From assembly GCA_024707365.1 (NCBI GenBank), contig JANPZV010000002.1, positions 1-64,000 on the forward strand: DNA of 64,000 nucleotides, read 5' to 3'. Under the pieces are notes generated by a model. The model worked only from the letters and a program-made list of their open reading frames with translations. It ran no database searches and was not told where the DNA came from. Made by a program: the position numbers and the translations under genes. This document shows, piece by piece, positions 1-7,685 of the stretch. The DNA comes from Terricaulis sp. (GTDB lineage: Bacteria > Pseudomonadota > Alphaproteobacteria > Caulobacterales > Aquidulcibacteraceae). The stretch's first letter is position 1, and each line of letters starts with the position of its first letter.

Positions 1-110
1 CGCCGCCGCGCGGCTATGAATATGTGCGCACCGAGCGGGGCGATACGCTGCTCATGGCTGTGGCCACCGGCGTGATCCTCACCGCGATCATCGCGGCCGC
101 CGCGAACTAA
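1..110 (+). CDS. C-terminal end of an RcnB-like periplasmic protein (partial)
   Basis: Only the last 35 residues are present, ending at the TAA at 108-110. The segment reads GYEYVRTERGDTLLMAVATG and then a hydrophobic run ending AAAAN. A GYxYVR motif followed by a short charged turn and a hydrophobic C-terminal strand is typical of the RcnB family (small exported proteins linked to nickel/cobalt homeostasis). The N-terminus lies outside the window, so signal peptide and length cannot be checked. The assignment rests on one short motif and is tentative. A strong intrinsic terminator follows 26 bases downstream, so this gene ends its transcript. Confidence 0.5.
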   Translation, partial: PPRGYEYVRTERGDTLLMAVATGVILTAIIAAAAN

Positions 111-135
111 AAGCGTAAGCGGAAGATGAAGCGAG

Positions 136-165
136 CCGCCTCGGCGAAAGCCGGGGCGGTTTTGC
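136..165 (+). terminator. Rho-independent terminator after the RcnB-like gene
   Basis: CCGCCTCGGC, a GAAA tetraloop, GCCGGGGCGG and then TTTT form a 10-bp stem with one G-U pair, a stable GNRA loop and a U-tract. This is a textbook intrinsic terminator placed just behind the partial gene. Confidence 0.85.
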
Positions 166-202
166 TTTAAAGCATCGTGCGTTAAATTCGATGCAAACGC
201 GT

Positions 203-274
203 TATGGAGCGCGGGCGTCCTCGCCCGCATTTATGCCAGCTCACCTACGCGGGCGAGGACGCCCGCGCTCCATA
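203..274. repeat. Paired palindromic repeat (REP/BIME-like), copy 1
   Basis: Two perfectly complementary 26-base arms (203-228 and 249-274) are separated by 20 bases. Each arm itself contains the small hairpin GCGGGCGtcctCGCCCGC, so the element is a pair of head-to-head palindromes. A diverged copy with the same GGCGTCCTCGCC core lies at 3944-4036. The architecture matches REP doublets (BIMEs), which sit between genes and are mobilised by REP-associated transposases. No such transposase is seen here. It lies at the 3' end of the minus-strand DUF2842 gene and could also act as its terminator or stabilise its mRNA. Confidence 0.75.
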
Positions 275-278
275 GGCT

Positions 279-482
279 TTAGCCGCCCCGGTTCATCCAG
301 GCGAACAGCGGTTTGAGCGGCAGGATCCAGGCGAAGCCGGCGATGACGAAATAGGGGAGCTGCACCCACCAGGGGGTTTGCGTGGCCAGCCATGCGCCGA
401 ATGTCGCGGCGACCCCGGCGTAAACCCCAAGATACGCCAAAAGCGCGAAGCATCCGAGGGCTTTGCGCGCGCGCATCCGCAT
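279..482 (-). CDS. DUF2842 family small membrane protein
   Basis: The 67-residue product has a basic N-terminus (MRMRARK) and two hydrophobic segments, about residues 8-31 and 40-62, with the family-like pattern TPWWVQLPYF between them and a C-terminal PLKPLFAWM. This matches DUF2842, a short two-helix inner-membrane family of unknown function found in alphaproteobacteria. The start at 482 has a GGGAG ribosome site eight bases upstream; frames extending further upstream lack the family pattern. It is divergent from ctaA, with about 80 bases between the starts, and its 3' end abuts the palindromic repeat at 203-274. No function can be assigned. Confidence 0.75.
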   Translation of the reverse strand: MRMRARKALGCFALLAYLGVYAGVAATFGAWLATQTPWWVQLPYFVIAGFAWILPLKPLFAWMNRGG

Positions 483-561
483 GTTCCACTCCCAGCGGCG
501 GCGCGCCGCGTTTCCGCCAAGCTCGGCCCGTTCTATGTGGCGCAGCGAAGAGGACGCAAGC

Positions 562-1586
562 ATGAGCGCTGAGGACATATGGCCGCCGCGCGCGCCGGCG
601 GTGGGCTGGTGGCTGCTGATCGTTGCCGCGCTGACGCTGGCGATGATCCTGGTGGGGGGCGCAACGCGCCTCACCGAAAGCGGGCTCTCGATCACCGAAT
701 GGGATCTGGGCAAGGGGCTTATGCCGCCGCTGAGCGATGCGCGCTGGGCGGAAGAATTTTCGCTCTATCAGCGCACCACCCAATACCAAGAGCTGAATTT
801 CGGCATGAGCCTCGATCAGTTCAAAACCATCTATTGGTGGGAATGGGGGCATCGCTTTTTGGGCAAGGTGCTGGGCGTTGTTTATGCGCTGCCGTTCTTT
901 TTCTTCCTGTTTACGGGGCGTTTGCGCGGGCGCTTCCGGCTGACGATTCTGCTGTTCGCGCTGGGCGCGCTGCAGGGCGGCGTTGGCTGGTGGATGGTGA
1001 CGAGCGGGCTGTTTGAACGCACCGAGGTGAGCCCGGTGCGGCTCGCGGTGCATTTGGGCGTGGCGCTGGTGATCCTGGCGCTTTCGCTCTGGCTGGCGCT
1101 GGGGGCGTTTGGCTGGCCGGCCAGGCGCTCAAGCTTTGGCGCGCCGCGCTGGGCGGCGGCTGTGCTGATGGCGCTGATTTTCGCGCAGGTGATGTTTGGC
1201 GCGCTGCTGGCGGGGGCGCGCGGCGGGGCCGCGTATGCCGATTGGCCGATGATTGGCGGGGAATGGCTGCCTTCGAGCGCGTTCGGGCTTGAGCCGTTCC
1301 TAGCCAATTTCGTGGAAGATCACGCCACCCAGCACCTGATGCACCGCACGCTTGGGTATCTCACGGCGCTGGCGGCGCTTGGCTTGGCGCTTATGGCGCT
1401 GCTGCGCGGGCAGGGGGCTGCGCGGTTGGCGGCTTTGGGCGTGGGCGCGCTGGCGCTGGGCCAGGCTGTGCTGGGGATCGTGACGGTGCTGCTGGGCTCG
1501 TCCATCTGGATCAGCCTGCTGCACCAGGGGGTGCGGTGCTGCTTTGGATCGCGGCGCTGATCTGCGTGCGGGCGGCGTGGCGGTAA
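562..1586 (+). CDS. ctaA: Heme A synthase CtaA (frameshifted near the 3' end)
   Basis: Heme A synthase oxidises the C8 methyl of heme O to make heme A for aa3-type cytochrome oxidases, in the inner membrane. The protein has about eight membrane helices. It shows the family motifs GGATRLTESGLSITEW (about residues 32-47), EWGHRFLGK with a heme-ligand-type His at about 97, HLGVALVIL, the HATQHLMHR segment and a C-terminal LLHQ. As sequenced it stops at 1560 after LLHQGVRCCF. One extra G in the run at 1527-1531 restores HQGGAVLLWIAAL and a stop at 1584-1586, giving about 341 residues, the usual length. The start ATG at 562 follows an AGAGG box. Function is clear; the shift is probably a consensus error. 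Confidence 0.92.
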
Positions 1587-1662
1587 AAGTGACGGTAATT
1601 GTGCGGCAGCTCATTTTACCGTATAGATAGTATTTTGATTTTATTGAATAAAACAAATCCTA

Positions 1663-1690
1663 TTGACGCCATTTCGGCGCTCCATTAAAC
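1663..1690 (+). promoter_or_regulatory. Candidate sigma-70 promoter of rplM-rpsI
   Basis: TTGACG at 1663-1668, a 16-base spacer and TTAAAC at 1685-1690 lie 32 bases before the rplM start. The DNA just upstream (about 1610-1662) is strikingly AT-rich for this genome, like an UP element of a ribosomal protein promoter. The -35 is strong and the -10 weak, so this is a plausible but unproven promoter. Confidence 0.45.
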
Positions 1691-1721
1691 GCGCGCCTTC
1701 ACTTTTCGCAGGAACACTCAC

Positions 1722-2199
1722 ATGCGCACTACATCGACGCGCGCGGCGAAGGCTTCGGAAGTCAAACACGGCTGGGTCGTGATTGACGCCGAGGGCGTGA
1801 TCGTCGGCCGCTTGGCCTCGTTCATCGCGCTGCGTCTGCGCGGCAAGCACCGCGCTGATTTCACCCCCAATGTCGATACCGGCGATCATGTCGTCGTCAT
1901 CAACGCCGAAAAGGTGGCGCTGACGGGCAAAAAAGCTGACCGACAAAATCTATTATCGCCACACCGGCTATCCGGGCGGCATCAAGGAGCGCGTCGCGGG
2001 CAAGGTGCTTGCCGGCAAGCATCCTGAGCGCGTGCTGGAAAAAGCCGTTGAGCGCATGCTGCCCAAGGAAAGCCCCTTGGCGCGCCAGCAATTCTCGAAG
2101 CTGCACATCTATGCCGGGCCCGAGCATCCGCACGCGGCGCAGCAGCCGGTGAGCATCGACTTCAAGTCCAAGAACCGTAAGAACGCGAAGGTGGCCTAA
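1722..2199 (+). CDS. rplM: 50S ribosomal protein L13 (frameshift)
   Basis: L13 is an early-assembly protein of the large ribosomal subunit. Residues 1-70 read as L13 ([24 protein letters not shown], then [13 protein letters not shown]). The frame then shifts at the A-run 1929-1934. With five A's instead of six it continues [20 protein letters not shown] and on through [27 protein letters not shown] to the stop at 2197-2199, about 158 residues. L13 is essential, so the extra A is very probably a sequencing error. An AGGA box precedes the ATG at 1722. rpsI starts one base after the stop, as in most bacteria. Confidence 0.95.
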
Positions 2200-2200
2200 G

Positions 2201-2688
2201 ATGAGCGATACGACGCAAGGCCTCGAATCCCTCGGCCAAGTCACCGGCATTCTGCCTGGCTCCACGCACGAAGCTGTCGCCCGTGAGCGCAAGGTCGATA
2301 ATCTCGGCCGCGCCTACGCCACCGGCAAGCGCAAGAACGCGGTGGCCCGCGTGTGGGTGAAGCCCGGCAAGGGCCAGATCACCATCAATGGCAAAACCAG
2401 CGACGCGTATTTCGCGCGCCCGGTGCTGCGCATGATGATCAACCAGCCGTTCAAGATCACCGAGCGCGAAGGCGAGTTCGACGTGTTCGTCACCGTCGTC
2501 GGCTCTGGCCTTTCGGGCCAAGCGGGCGCGGTGCGCCACGGCATCTCCAAGGCGCTGGCCGATTATGAGCCCGCTCTGCGCCCCGCGCTGAAACATGCCG
2601 GCTTCATGACGCGCGACAGCCGCGCGGTTGAGCGTAAAAAGTACGGCAAGAAGAAAGCGCGCCGCAGCTTCAATTCTCGAAGCGTTAA
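2201..2688 (+). CDS. rpsI: 30S ribosomal protein S9 (frameshift at the C-terminus)
   Basis: S9 belongs to the small-subunit head; its C-terminal tail reaches the P-site tRNA. The sequence shows [39 protein letters not shown] and [13 protein letters not shown]. The universal tail (QFSKR or similar) is lost because one C is missing at about 2670-2671. Restoring it gives SFQFSKR and a stop at 2686-2688, about 162 residues. Uncorrected, the frame runs on for 80 meaningless codons to 2926, through a perfect terminator. An alanine-poor N-terminal extension of about 40 residues precedes the core, as in other alphaproteobacterial S9 proteins. Confidence 0.95.
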
Positions 2689-2710
2689 TCGCTTCAGGCT
2701 TGTGGTTTCA

Positions 2711-2750
2711 ACGGGCGCTTCTCATCTGGGAAGCGCCCGTTTTGTTTTTT
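2711..2750 (+). terminator. Strong intrinsic terminator after rpsI
   Basis: ACGGGCGCTTC at 2711-2721 pairs perfectly with GAAGCGCCCGT at 2730-2740 across an eight-base loop, followed by TTTGTTTTTT. Eleven GC-rich base pairs and a ten-base U-rich tail make this the clearest terminator in the window. It closes the rplM-rpsI operon. Confidence 0.93.
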
Positions 2751-2763
2751 GGGAAACGCTAAA

Positions 2764-3009
2764 ATGCCGGCGCTCCTTCCTGTTCTGGCTTTTATCGGGC
2801 TGGCTTATTCGGTTTGGTATATCTGGCGTTCGCTCACGACAGGCAGCTTGCCGAATAGTCCGATGTGGGGAGATCATCCTCCGCCGTCCCGGGAGAGCGC
2901 GCCGATTTATTTCTACATTTGCGTAGCGTTGGCGGCATGCGTCGCGATGATGTTGCCGGTGTTGATAGTTCTAAGGTTTTTCCGCCGGAGGCTTCGAGTT
3001 GAGCGCTAA
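2764..3009 (+). CDS. Small two-helix membrane protein of unknown function
   Basis: The 81-residue product has two hydrophobic segments, about residues 2-24 and 50-74, joined by a polar loop rich in Pro and Ser, and a strongly basic end ([11 protein letters not shown]). That suggests an inner-membrane hairpin with a cytoplasmic C-terminus. I do not recognise the family. The gene starts just after the rpsI terminator, has only a weak ribosome site (GGGAAA), and its last 11 bases overlap the TTG start of argC, so the two are probably co-translated. The overlap is the main argument that it is real. Confidence 0.6.
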   Translation: MPALLPVLAFIGLAYSVWYIWRSLTTGSLPNSPMWGDHPPPSRESAPIYFYICVALAACVAMMLPVLIVLRFFRRRLRVER

Positions 3010-3940
3010 AGTTTTCATCGACGGCGAAGCCGGCACCACCGGCTTGCAGATCCGCGAGCGGCTGGAAGGGCGGCGGGATATCGAACTCGTCTCGATCGAT
3101 CCGGCCAAGCGCAAGGATGCGGAGGCGCGCAAGCTTTTGCTCAACAGCGTTGATGCGGTGATCCTTTGCTTGCCGGATGAGGCCGCGCGCGAAGCGGTGG
3201 GGCTGATTGAAAACGATGCGGTGAAGGTGATTGACGCCTCCACCGCTTATCGGGTCGCCGATGGGTGGACGTATGGCTTTGCGGAGATGGCGAAGGATCA
3301 GCGCGCGAAGATCGCGGCCTCCACGCGCATTTCCAATCCTGGCTGCTATCCCACCGGGTTTATTGGCCTCGTGCGGCCGCTGATCGAGGCGGGGCTTGCG
3401 CCGCGCGGGTGGCAATTTTTCTGCAACGCGGTTTCCGGCTATTCGGGCGGCGGCAAGGCCATGATCGCCGAGTTCGAGGATGAGGCCGCGCCCAGCTACA
3501 CGCGCGCGCCGTTCCGCATTTATGCGATGGCGCAAAAGCATAAGCATGTGCCGGAAATGCAGGTGCAGGCCGGGCTTTCGCGCGCGCCGATCTTCGCGCC
3601 CAGCGTGGGGCGCTATTACAAGGGCATGATCGTTGAGGTTCCGCTGGCGCTGATGGCGCTGCCGAAGGCGCCGAAACTGGCGGATGTGCATGGCGCGCTG
3701 GCTGATGCGTATGCGGGCGAGCGGTTTGTGCGCGTGGCCTCGCTTGAGGAAGCGGCGGCGGTCAAAACGCTCGATCCGGAAGGGCTCAATGGCACCAATG
3801 AGCTTAAGCTCTTTGTGTTCGGCCATGATGGCGAAGCGCGGCTTGTGGCGCTGCTGGATAATCTCGGCAAGGGCGCGAGCGGGGCGGCGGTGCAGAACCT
3901 CAATCTGGCGCTGGGGCTGGATGAGGGCGCGGGGCTTTAG
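2999..3940 (+). CDS. argC: N-acetyl-gamma-glutamyl-phosphate reductase, type 2
   Basis: ArgC reduces N-acetylglutamyl phosphate to the semialdehyde with NADPH, the third step of arginine synthesis, in the cytosol. The 313-residue length and the N-terminus (VFIDGEAGTTGLQIRERL) match the short type 2 subfamily. The catalytic Cys is at residue 116 in ISNPGCYPTGF, and the substrate-site segment SGYSGGGKAMI follows. The start is a TTG at 2999, chosen because GGAGG lies eight bases upstream and no ATG or GTG in frame gives the conserved N-terminus. The gene overlaps the upstream membrane-protein gene by 11 bases. No frameshift is seen. Confidence 0.93.
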   Translation: MSAKVFIDGEAGTTGLQIRERLEGRRDIELVSIDPAKRKDAEARKLLLNSVDAVILCLPDEAAREAVGLIENDAVKVIDASTAYRVADGWTYGFAEMAKDQRAKIAASTRISNPGCYPTGFIGLVRPLIEAGLAPRGWQFFCNAVSGYSGGGKAMIAEFEDEAAPSYTRAPFRIYAMAQKHKHVPEMQVQAGLSRAPIFAPSVGRYYKGMIVEVPLALMALPKAPKLADVHGALADAYAGERFVRVASLEEAAAVKTLDPEGLNGTNELKLFVFGHDGEARLVALLDNLGKGASGAAVQNLNLALGLDEGAGL

Positions 3941-3943
3941 GTG

Positions 3944-4036
3944 CTTGGACCGCCGGCGTCCTCGCCGGCAGCGCTCTTCCTTCAAACGCAACGGCAACGG
4001 ATAGAGCGCTGCCGGCGAGGACGCCGGCGCTCCAAG
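3944..4036. repeat. Paired palindromic repeat (REP/BIME-like), copy 2
   Basis: Arms at 3944-3976 and 4004-4036 (33 bases each) are complementary with one mismatch and flank a 27-base spacer. Each arm carries GCCGGCGtcctCGCCGGC, the same design as the 203-274 element with CGG replaced by CCG. It fills the gap between the convergent argC and phaC genes. Beyond possible bidirectional termination, its similarity to copy 1 marks it as a member of a dispersed repeat family. Confidence 0.75.
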
Positions 4037-4040
4037 GGGA

Positions 4041-5994
4041 TCAGCCCGAACGCACGCGCACATATTCCCCCGGCGCATCGGTGAGCGCGGGGAGGGCGCC
4101 TTCGCCCGGCGTGCGCGCGGGGGTTTGCTCGCCGCTTTGTTTGGAAAGCCAGCCATCCCAGTGCGGCCACCAGGAGCCCGGATGCTCGTCAGCGAAGGCG
4201 AACCAATCTTCCACCGCGCCTTTGAGGTTCGGGTTGGTCCAGTACTGATATTTCTTGGCGTCGGGGTGATTGATCACGCCGGCGATATGGCCTGAGCCCG
4301 CCACGATATAATCGACCGGCCCGCCAAAGCCGAGCGCGCTTTGATAGACGCTGGCGGCGGGGGCGATGTGATCTTCTTTCGAGCTTTGCATGAAGATCGG
4401 GATGTTCACGTCCTTGAGCGAAAGTTTTTCGCCCAGGAGCGTGAGCTTGCCTTCGCTGAGCGCGTTCTCGCGATAGAATTTGCGCAGATAGAACAGGTGC
4501 AGGTTTTTTCGGCATGCGGGTTTGATCGGCGTTCCAATAGAGCAGATCAAACGGCGGCGGGTGTTTACCCATGTAATAATTATCGACCACGTAATTCCAT
4601 ATGAGGTCATTGGCGCGCAATGAGTTGAACGTATCGGCCATGGTTTGCGCATCGAGCACCCCGCCCGCGGCGTCCATTTTGCCTTCGAGATAGCCAAGGC
4701 CCGCATCGTCGGTGAAAACCAGCAGATCGCCGGCATGTTTGAAATCCGATTGGCTGGCGAAGAAGGTGGCGCTGTTGATGCGGGCGTCGCCGGTTTTGCT
4801 CATGTGCGCCAGCGTGGCGCTGAGCAGGGTGCCGCCGATGCAATAGCCGACGGTGTTCAGCTTCTGCACGCCTGCGGCTTTGGTTGCGGCCTCGACGGCG
4901 GCGTAAACGCCCTCGCGCATGTAATCTTCAAACGTGGCCTCGGCCATTTCCGCGTCTGGGTTGACCCAGGAGACGAGAAACACCGTGTAGCCCTTGGCGG
5001 TGAGCCAACGGATCATCGAATTTTTCGGCTGAAGATCGAGGATGTAGAATTTGTTGATCCAGGGCGGAAAGATCAGCAGCGGCGTTTTATAAACGGTTTC
5101 GGTGGTCGGCGTGTATTGGATGAGTTCAAACACGCGATTGCGGAACACGACCTTGCCGGGGCTGGCGGCGATGTTTTCGCCCAGCGTGAAGGCGCTGAGA
5201 TCGGTTTGCTTGATGGCCAGCACGCCTTTGCCGCGCTTGAGATCTTCGGCGAGATTATCGACGCCTTTGACAAGGCTCTCGCCATGGGTGGCGAGCAGTT
5301 CGCGCAGGGCGGCGGGATTGGTCATCAAAAAATTTGAAGGGGAGGCCGCATCCACCGCTTGCTTGACGAAGAAGGCGGCCTTGCGCTTGACGGCTTCATC
5401 CACCCCTTCGGTGCGGGTGATGAGATCATTGATGAATTCGGCGGTGGCGAGATAGGTCTCGCGCATCATCGAGAAGCCGGGATTGGAGCGCCATTCGGGA
5501 TCCTTAAAGCGCTTGTCGCGCGCGGGCTCATCGCCCGGCATCTGGCCGGTGAGCATGTAGGCGGTGTGCTTTTGCCAGATCTCGGCATATCGCCGCCAAA
5601 GCTCGGCATGCGCCTCGCGCAGCGTGTCGGGCTGCTGCACGAGATTTACCCACACGTCATTGAGCGCCATCTGCACCCCGAGCGGATCGGGCTTCCAATT
5701 GGCGGCGTCCTGCGATTGCTCGAGGAAGGCGGTGGAAAACACCTGGTTCGCCCGCGTCATCGCCTGGGTGAGATTGGCCGAGAGCTGGGCAAGGCTTTCG
5801 GCGGTTTGCTCCATGGCCAGCGCGCCCAGGGCCGAGGGGGACGCGGCGGCAGCCGGCGCCGCTGGGGCGGCGGCGCTGGCGGGCGTGGCCGCTTGGGGGG
5901 CTGTGGGCGCCGTTTTGGGGGCTGCGGCCTTCTTGGCCGCGCGCTTGCGGCGGGGCGGGGCGGCGCCCTCGGCGGCGGCTTTGCGCTTGGTCAT
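4041..5994 (-). CDS. phaC: Class I poly(3-hydroxyalkanoate) synthase PhaC (frameshift)
   Basis: PHA synthase polymerises 3-hydroxyacyl-CoA into storage polyester on granules. The alpha/beta-hydrolase core carries the lipase-like box GYCIGG with the catalytic Cys at residue 385. Family segments include PPWINKFYILDL, FLVSWVNPD and the C-terminal SSKEDHIAP and GSGHIAGVINHP, holding the catalytic Asp and His. A T-run at 4504-4509 is one base too long; with five T's the frame joins MPKNLHLFYLRKFYRENAL and gives about 650 residues. The first 55 residues are an unusual Lys/Ala/Pro-rich tail (KRAAKKAAAPK). The start at 5994 has GGGAGAG upstream. No phaR or phasin gene lies next to it. Confidence 0.93.
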
Positions 5995-6108
5995 CGGCGG
6001 CTTCTCTCCCTTTATGGCCTGAGTTTAAGGCGCGTTCGGCTGATGACGCAAAGGCTTGCTCTGGTGTAGGAGGGGAGGCGGGGCGGCGGATTCGAGGCGG
6101 AGACAGGC

Positions 6109-6438
6109 GTGGCGCGGCGGCGGCTAATTCTGGGTGCGGGGATTCTCGCAGGGTGCCTGGGCGCGTGCGTCAGCGCGCCGGCGGATGCGCCGGCCTGGTT
6201 CCATGAGCGCGAAGCCGCGACGGGTGCGACTTACCCCAACCTCCGCGACGTGCCGACCCGCACTGATGCGAACACCGATCCGGCCCACTGGGACGCGGTC
6301 GCAGCAGAGGTGCGCGCAGCAGCAGCGCAGATGCGAGCTAGTCCGCGCGCCGAGCCTGCGCCGCCGGAAGATCCGAGCGGGTTCGTAGACCAGGCGCGCC
6401 GAGAACTCGAAGCCGCGCGCGACGCGCATCCGCAATAG
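6109..6438 (+). CDS. Hypothetical lipoprotein
   Basis: The 109-residue product begins with a basic signal sequence and the lipobox LAGC (about residues 13-16), so it should be lipidated and exported. The mature part contains the patch AWFHEREAATGATYPNLRDVP and an Ala/Arg-rich helical C-terminus. The segment 'YPNLRDVP' recurs in small alphaproteobacterial envelope lipoproteins, but I cannot name the family. The start is a GTG at 6109 with a GGCGGAG site. It is divergent from phaC (115 bases between starts) and 43 bases upstream of alaC, so it may share a transcript with that gene. Confidence 0.65.
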   Translation: MARRRLILGAGILAGCLGACVSAPADAPAWFHEREAATGATYPNLRDVPTRTDANTDPAHWDAVAAEVRAAAAQMRASPRAEPAPPEDPSGFVDQARRELEAARDAHPQ

Positions 6439-6481
6439 GCGCGCACCCTTATCCTCTTTCCGAGAAGTTGGCCTCTTCGCC

Positions 6482-7681
6482 ATGAATTCTGATTTTTATA
6501 AAATCCGCCGCCTCCCGCCCTATGTGTTCGAGGAGGTGAACAAGCTCAAGGCGCGCCTGCGCGCGCAAGGGGTGGACATCATCGATTTCGGCATGGGCAA
6601 TCCCGATTTGCCGGTGCCGCAGCACATCGCAGAAAAGCTGTGCGAGACGGCGATGAAGCCGCGCACCAATCGCTATTCGGCTTCGCGCGGCATTCCGGGC
6701 CTGCGCAAAGCCATGGCCGGCTATTACGACCGGCGCTTTGGCGTGAAGCTCAATCCCGACACGCAGATTATTTCGACGCTCGGCTCCAAGGAAGGCTTCG
6801 CCAATTTGGCGCAAGCCATCACAGCGCCAGGCGATGTGATCATCAGCCCCAATCCGTCCTATCCGATCCATGCGTTCGGCTTCATCATGGCGGGCGGGGT
6901 GATCCGCAGCGTGGAAGCCCATTCGCCGGAGCAATATCTTTCCGGCATTGGCCGCGCCGTGCGCCATTCGGTGCCGCCGCCGATCGCGATGGTGACCTGC
7001 TATCCGGCCAATCCCACCGCGCAGACGGCGGATCTGGATTTCTATAAAGACGCGGTGGCCTTCGCCAAAAAGCACGACATGTTCGTGCTTTCCGACATGG
7101 CCTATTCGGAAATCTATTTTGAGGGTGATCCGCCGCCTTCGGTGCTGCAGGTGGAGGGCGCGGCCGATGTGGCGGTTGAGGTCAACACGCTGTCGAAAAC
7201 CTATTCGATGGCGGGCTTTCGGGTTGGCTTTGCGCTGGGCAATGAGCGGCTGATCGCGGCGCTGTCGCGGGTGAAATCCTATCTCGACTATGGCGCTTAC
7301 ACGCCGGTGCAGGTGGCGGCGGCCGCTGCGCTCAACGGCCCGCAAGATTGCGTGGAGGAGATGCGCAACATCTACAAGCATCGCCGCGACGTGCTGGTGG
7401 AAAGCTTCGCCAAGGCGGGCTGGCCGATCCCTAAGCCCACCGCTTCGATGTTCGCCTGGGCGCCGTTGCCGGAGCAATTCAAGCATCTCGGCTCTGTGGA
7501 GTTCGCCAAGCGGCTGATGGAAGGCGCTGAGATCGCGGTGGCGCCGGGCGCGGGCTTTGGCGAATACGGCGATAATTTCGTGCGCATCGCGCTGGTGGAA
7601 AACGAACAGCGCATTCGCCAGGCGGCGCGCAATCTCAAGCGCTTCCTGCAATCGAACCAGGCGCCGGCTGCGGCGGAATAG
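6482..7681 (+). CDS. alaC: Class I/II PLP aminotransferase (AlaC-like)
   Basis: Fold type I aminotransferase of 399 residues. The PLP lysine is Lys239 in LSKTYSMAGFRVGF; other marks are the N-terminal IIDFGMGNPDLPVP, the substrate-region NRYSASRGIPGLR and NPSYPIHAFGF. It matches the alanine transaminase / LL-diaminopimelate-aminotransferase-like group, encoded immediately before hom in many alphaproteobacteria. The exact amino donor cannot be read from sequence; alanine-pyruvate or a role near threonine/methionine synthesis are both possible. The ATG at 6482 is followed after four bases by hom, so the pair is probably an operon. Intact. Confidence 0.85.
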   Translation: MNSDFYKIRRLPPYVFEEVNKLKARLRAQGVDIIDFGMGNPDLPVPQHIAEKLCETAMKPRTNRYSASRGIPGLRKAMAGYYDRRFGVKLNPDTQIISTLGSKEGFANLAQAITAPGDVIISPNPSYPIHAFGFIMAGGVIRSVEAHSPEQYLSGIGRAVRHSVPPPIAMVTCYPANPTAQTADLDFYKDAVAFAKKHDMFVLSDMAYSEIYFEGDPPPSVLQVEGAADVAVEVNTLSKTYSMAGFRVGFALGNERLIAALSRVKSYLDYGAYTPVQVAAAAALNGPQDCVEEMRNIYKHRRDVLVESFAKAGWPIPKPTASMFAWAPLPEQFKHLGSVEFAKRLMEGAEIAVAPGAGFGEYGDNFVRIALVENEQRIRQAARNLKRFLQSNQAPAAAE

Positions 7682-7685
7682 ACTT

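Noticed and set aside
1527..1934. Programmed ribosomal frameshifting in ctaA or rplM
   Set aside because: No slippery heptamer with a downstream pseudoknot is evident, and the same kind of indel occurs in more than twenty unrelated genes and in a tRNA.
2201..2926. S9 with an 80-residue C-terminal extension
   Set aside because: The extension reads through a perfect intrinsic terminator and replaces the universal S9 tail; one missing C explains it.
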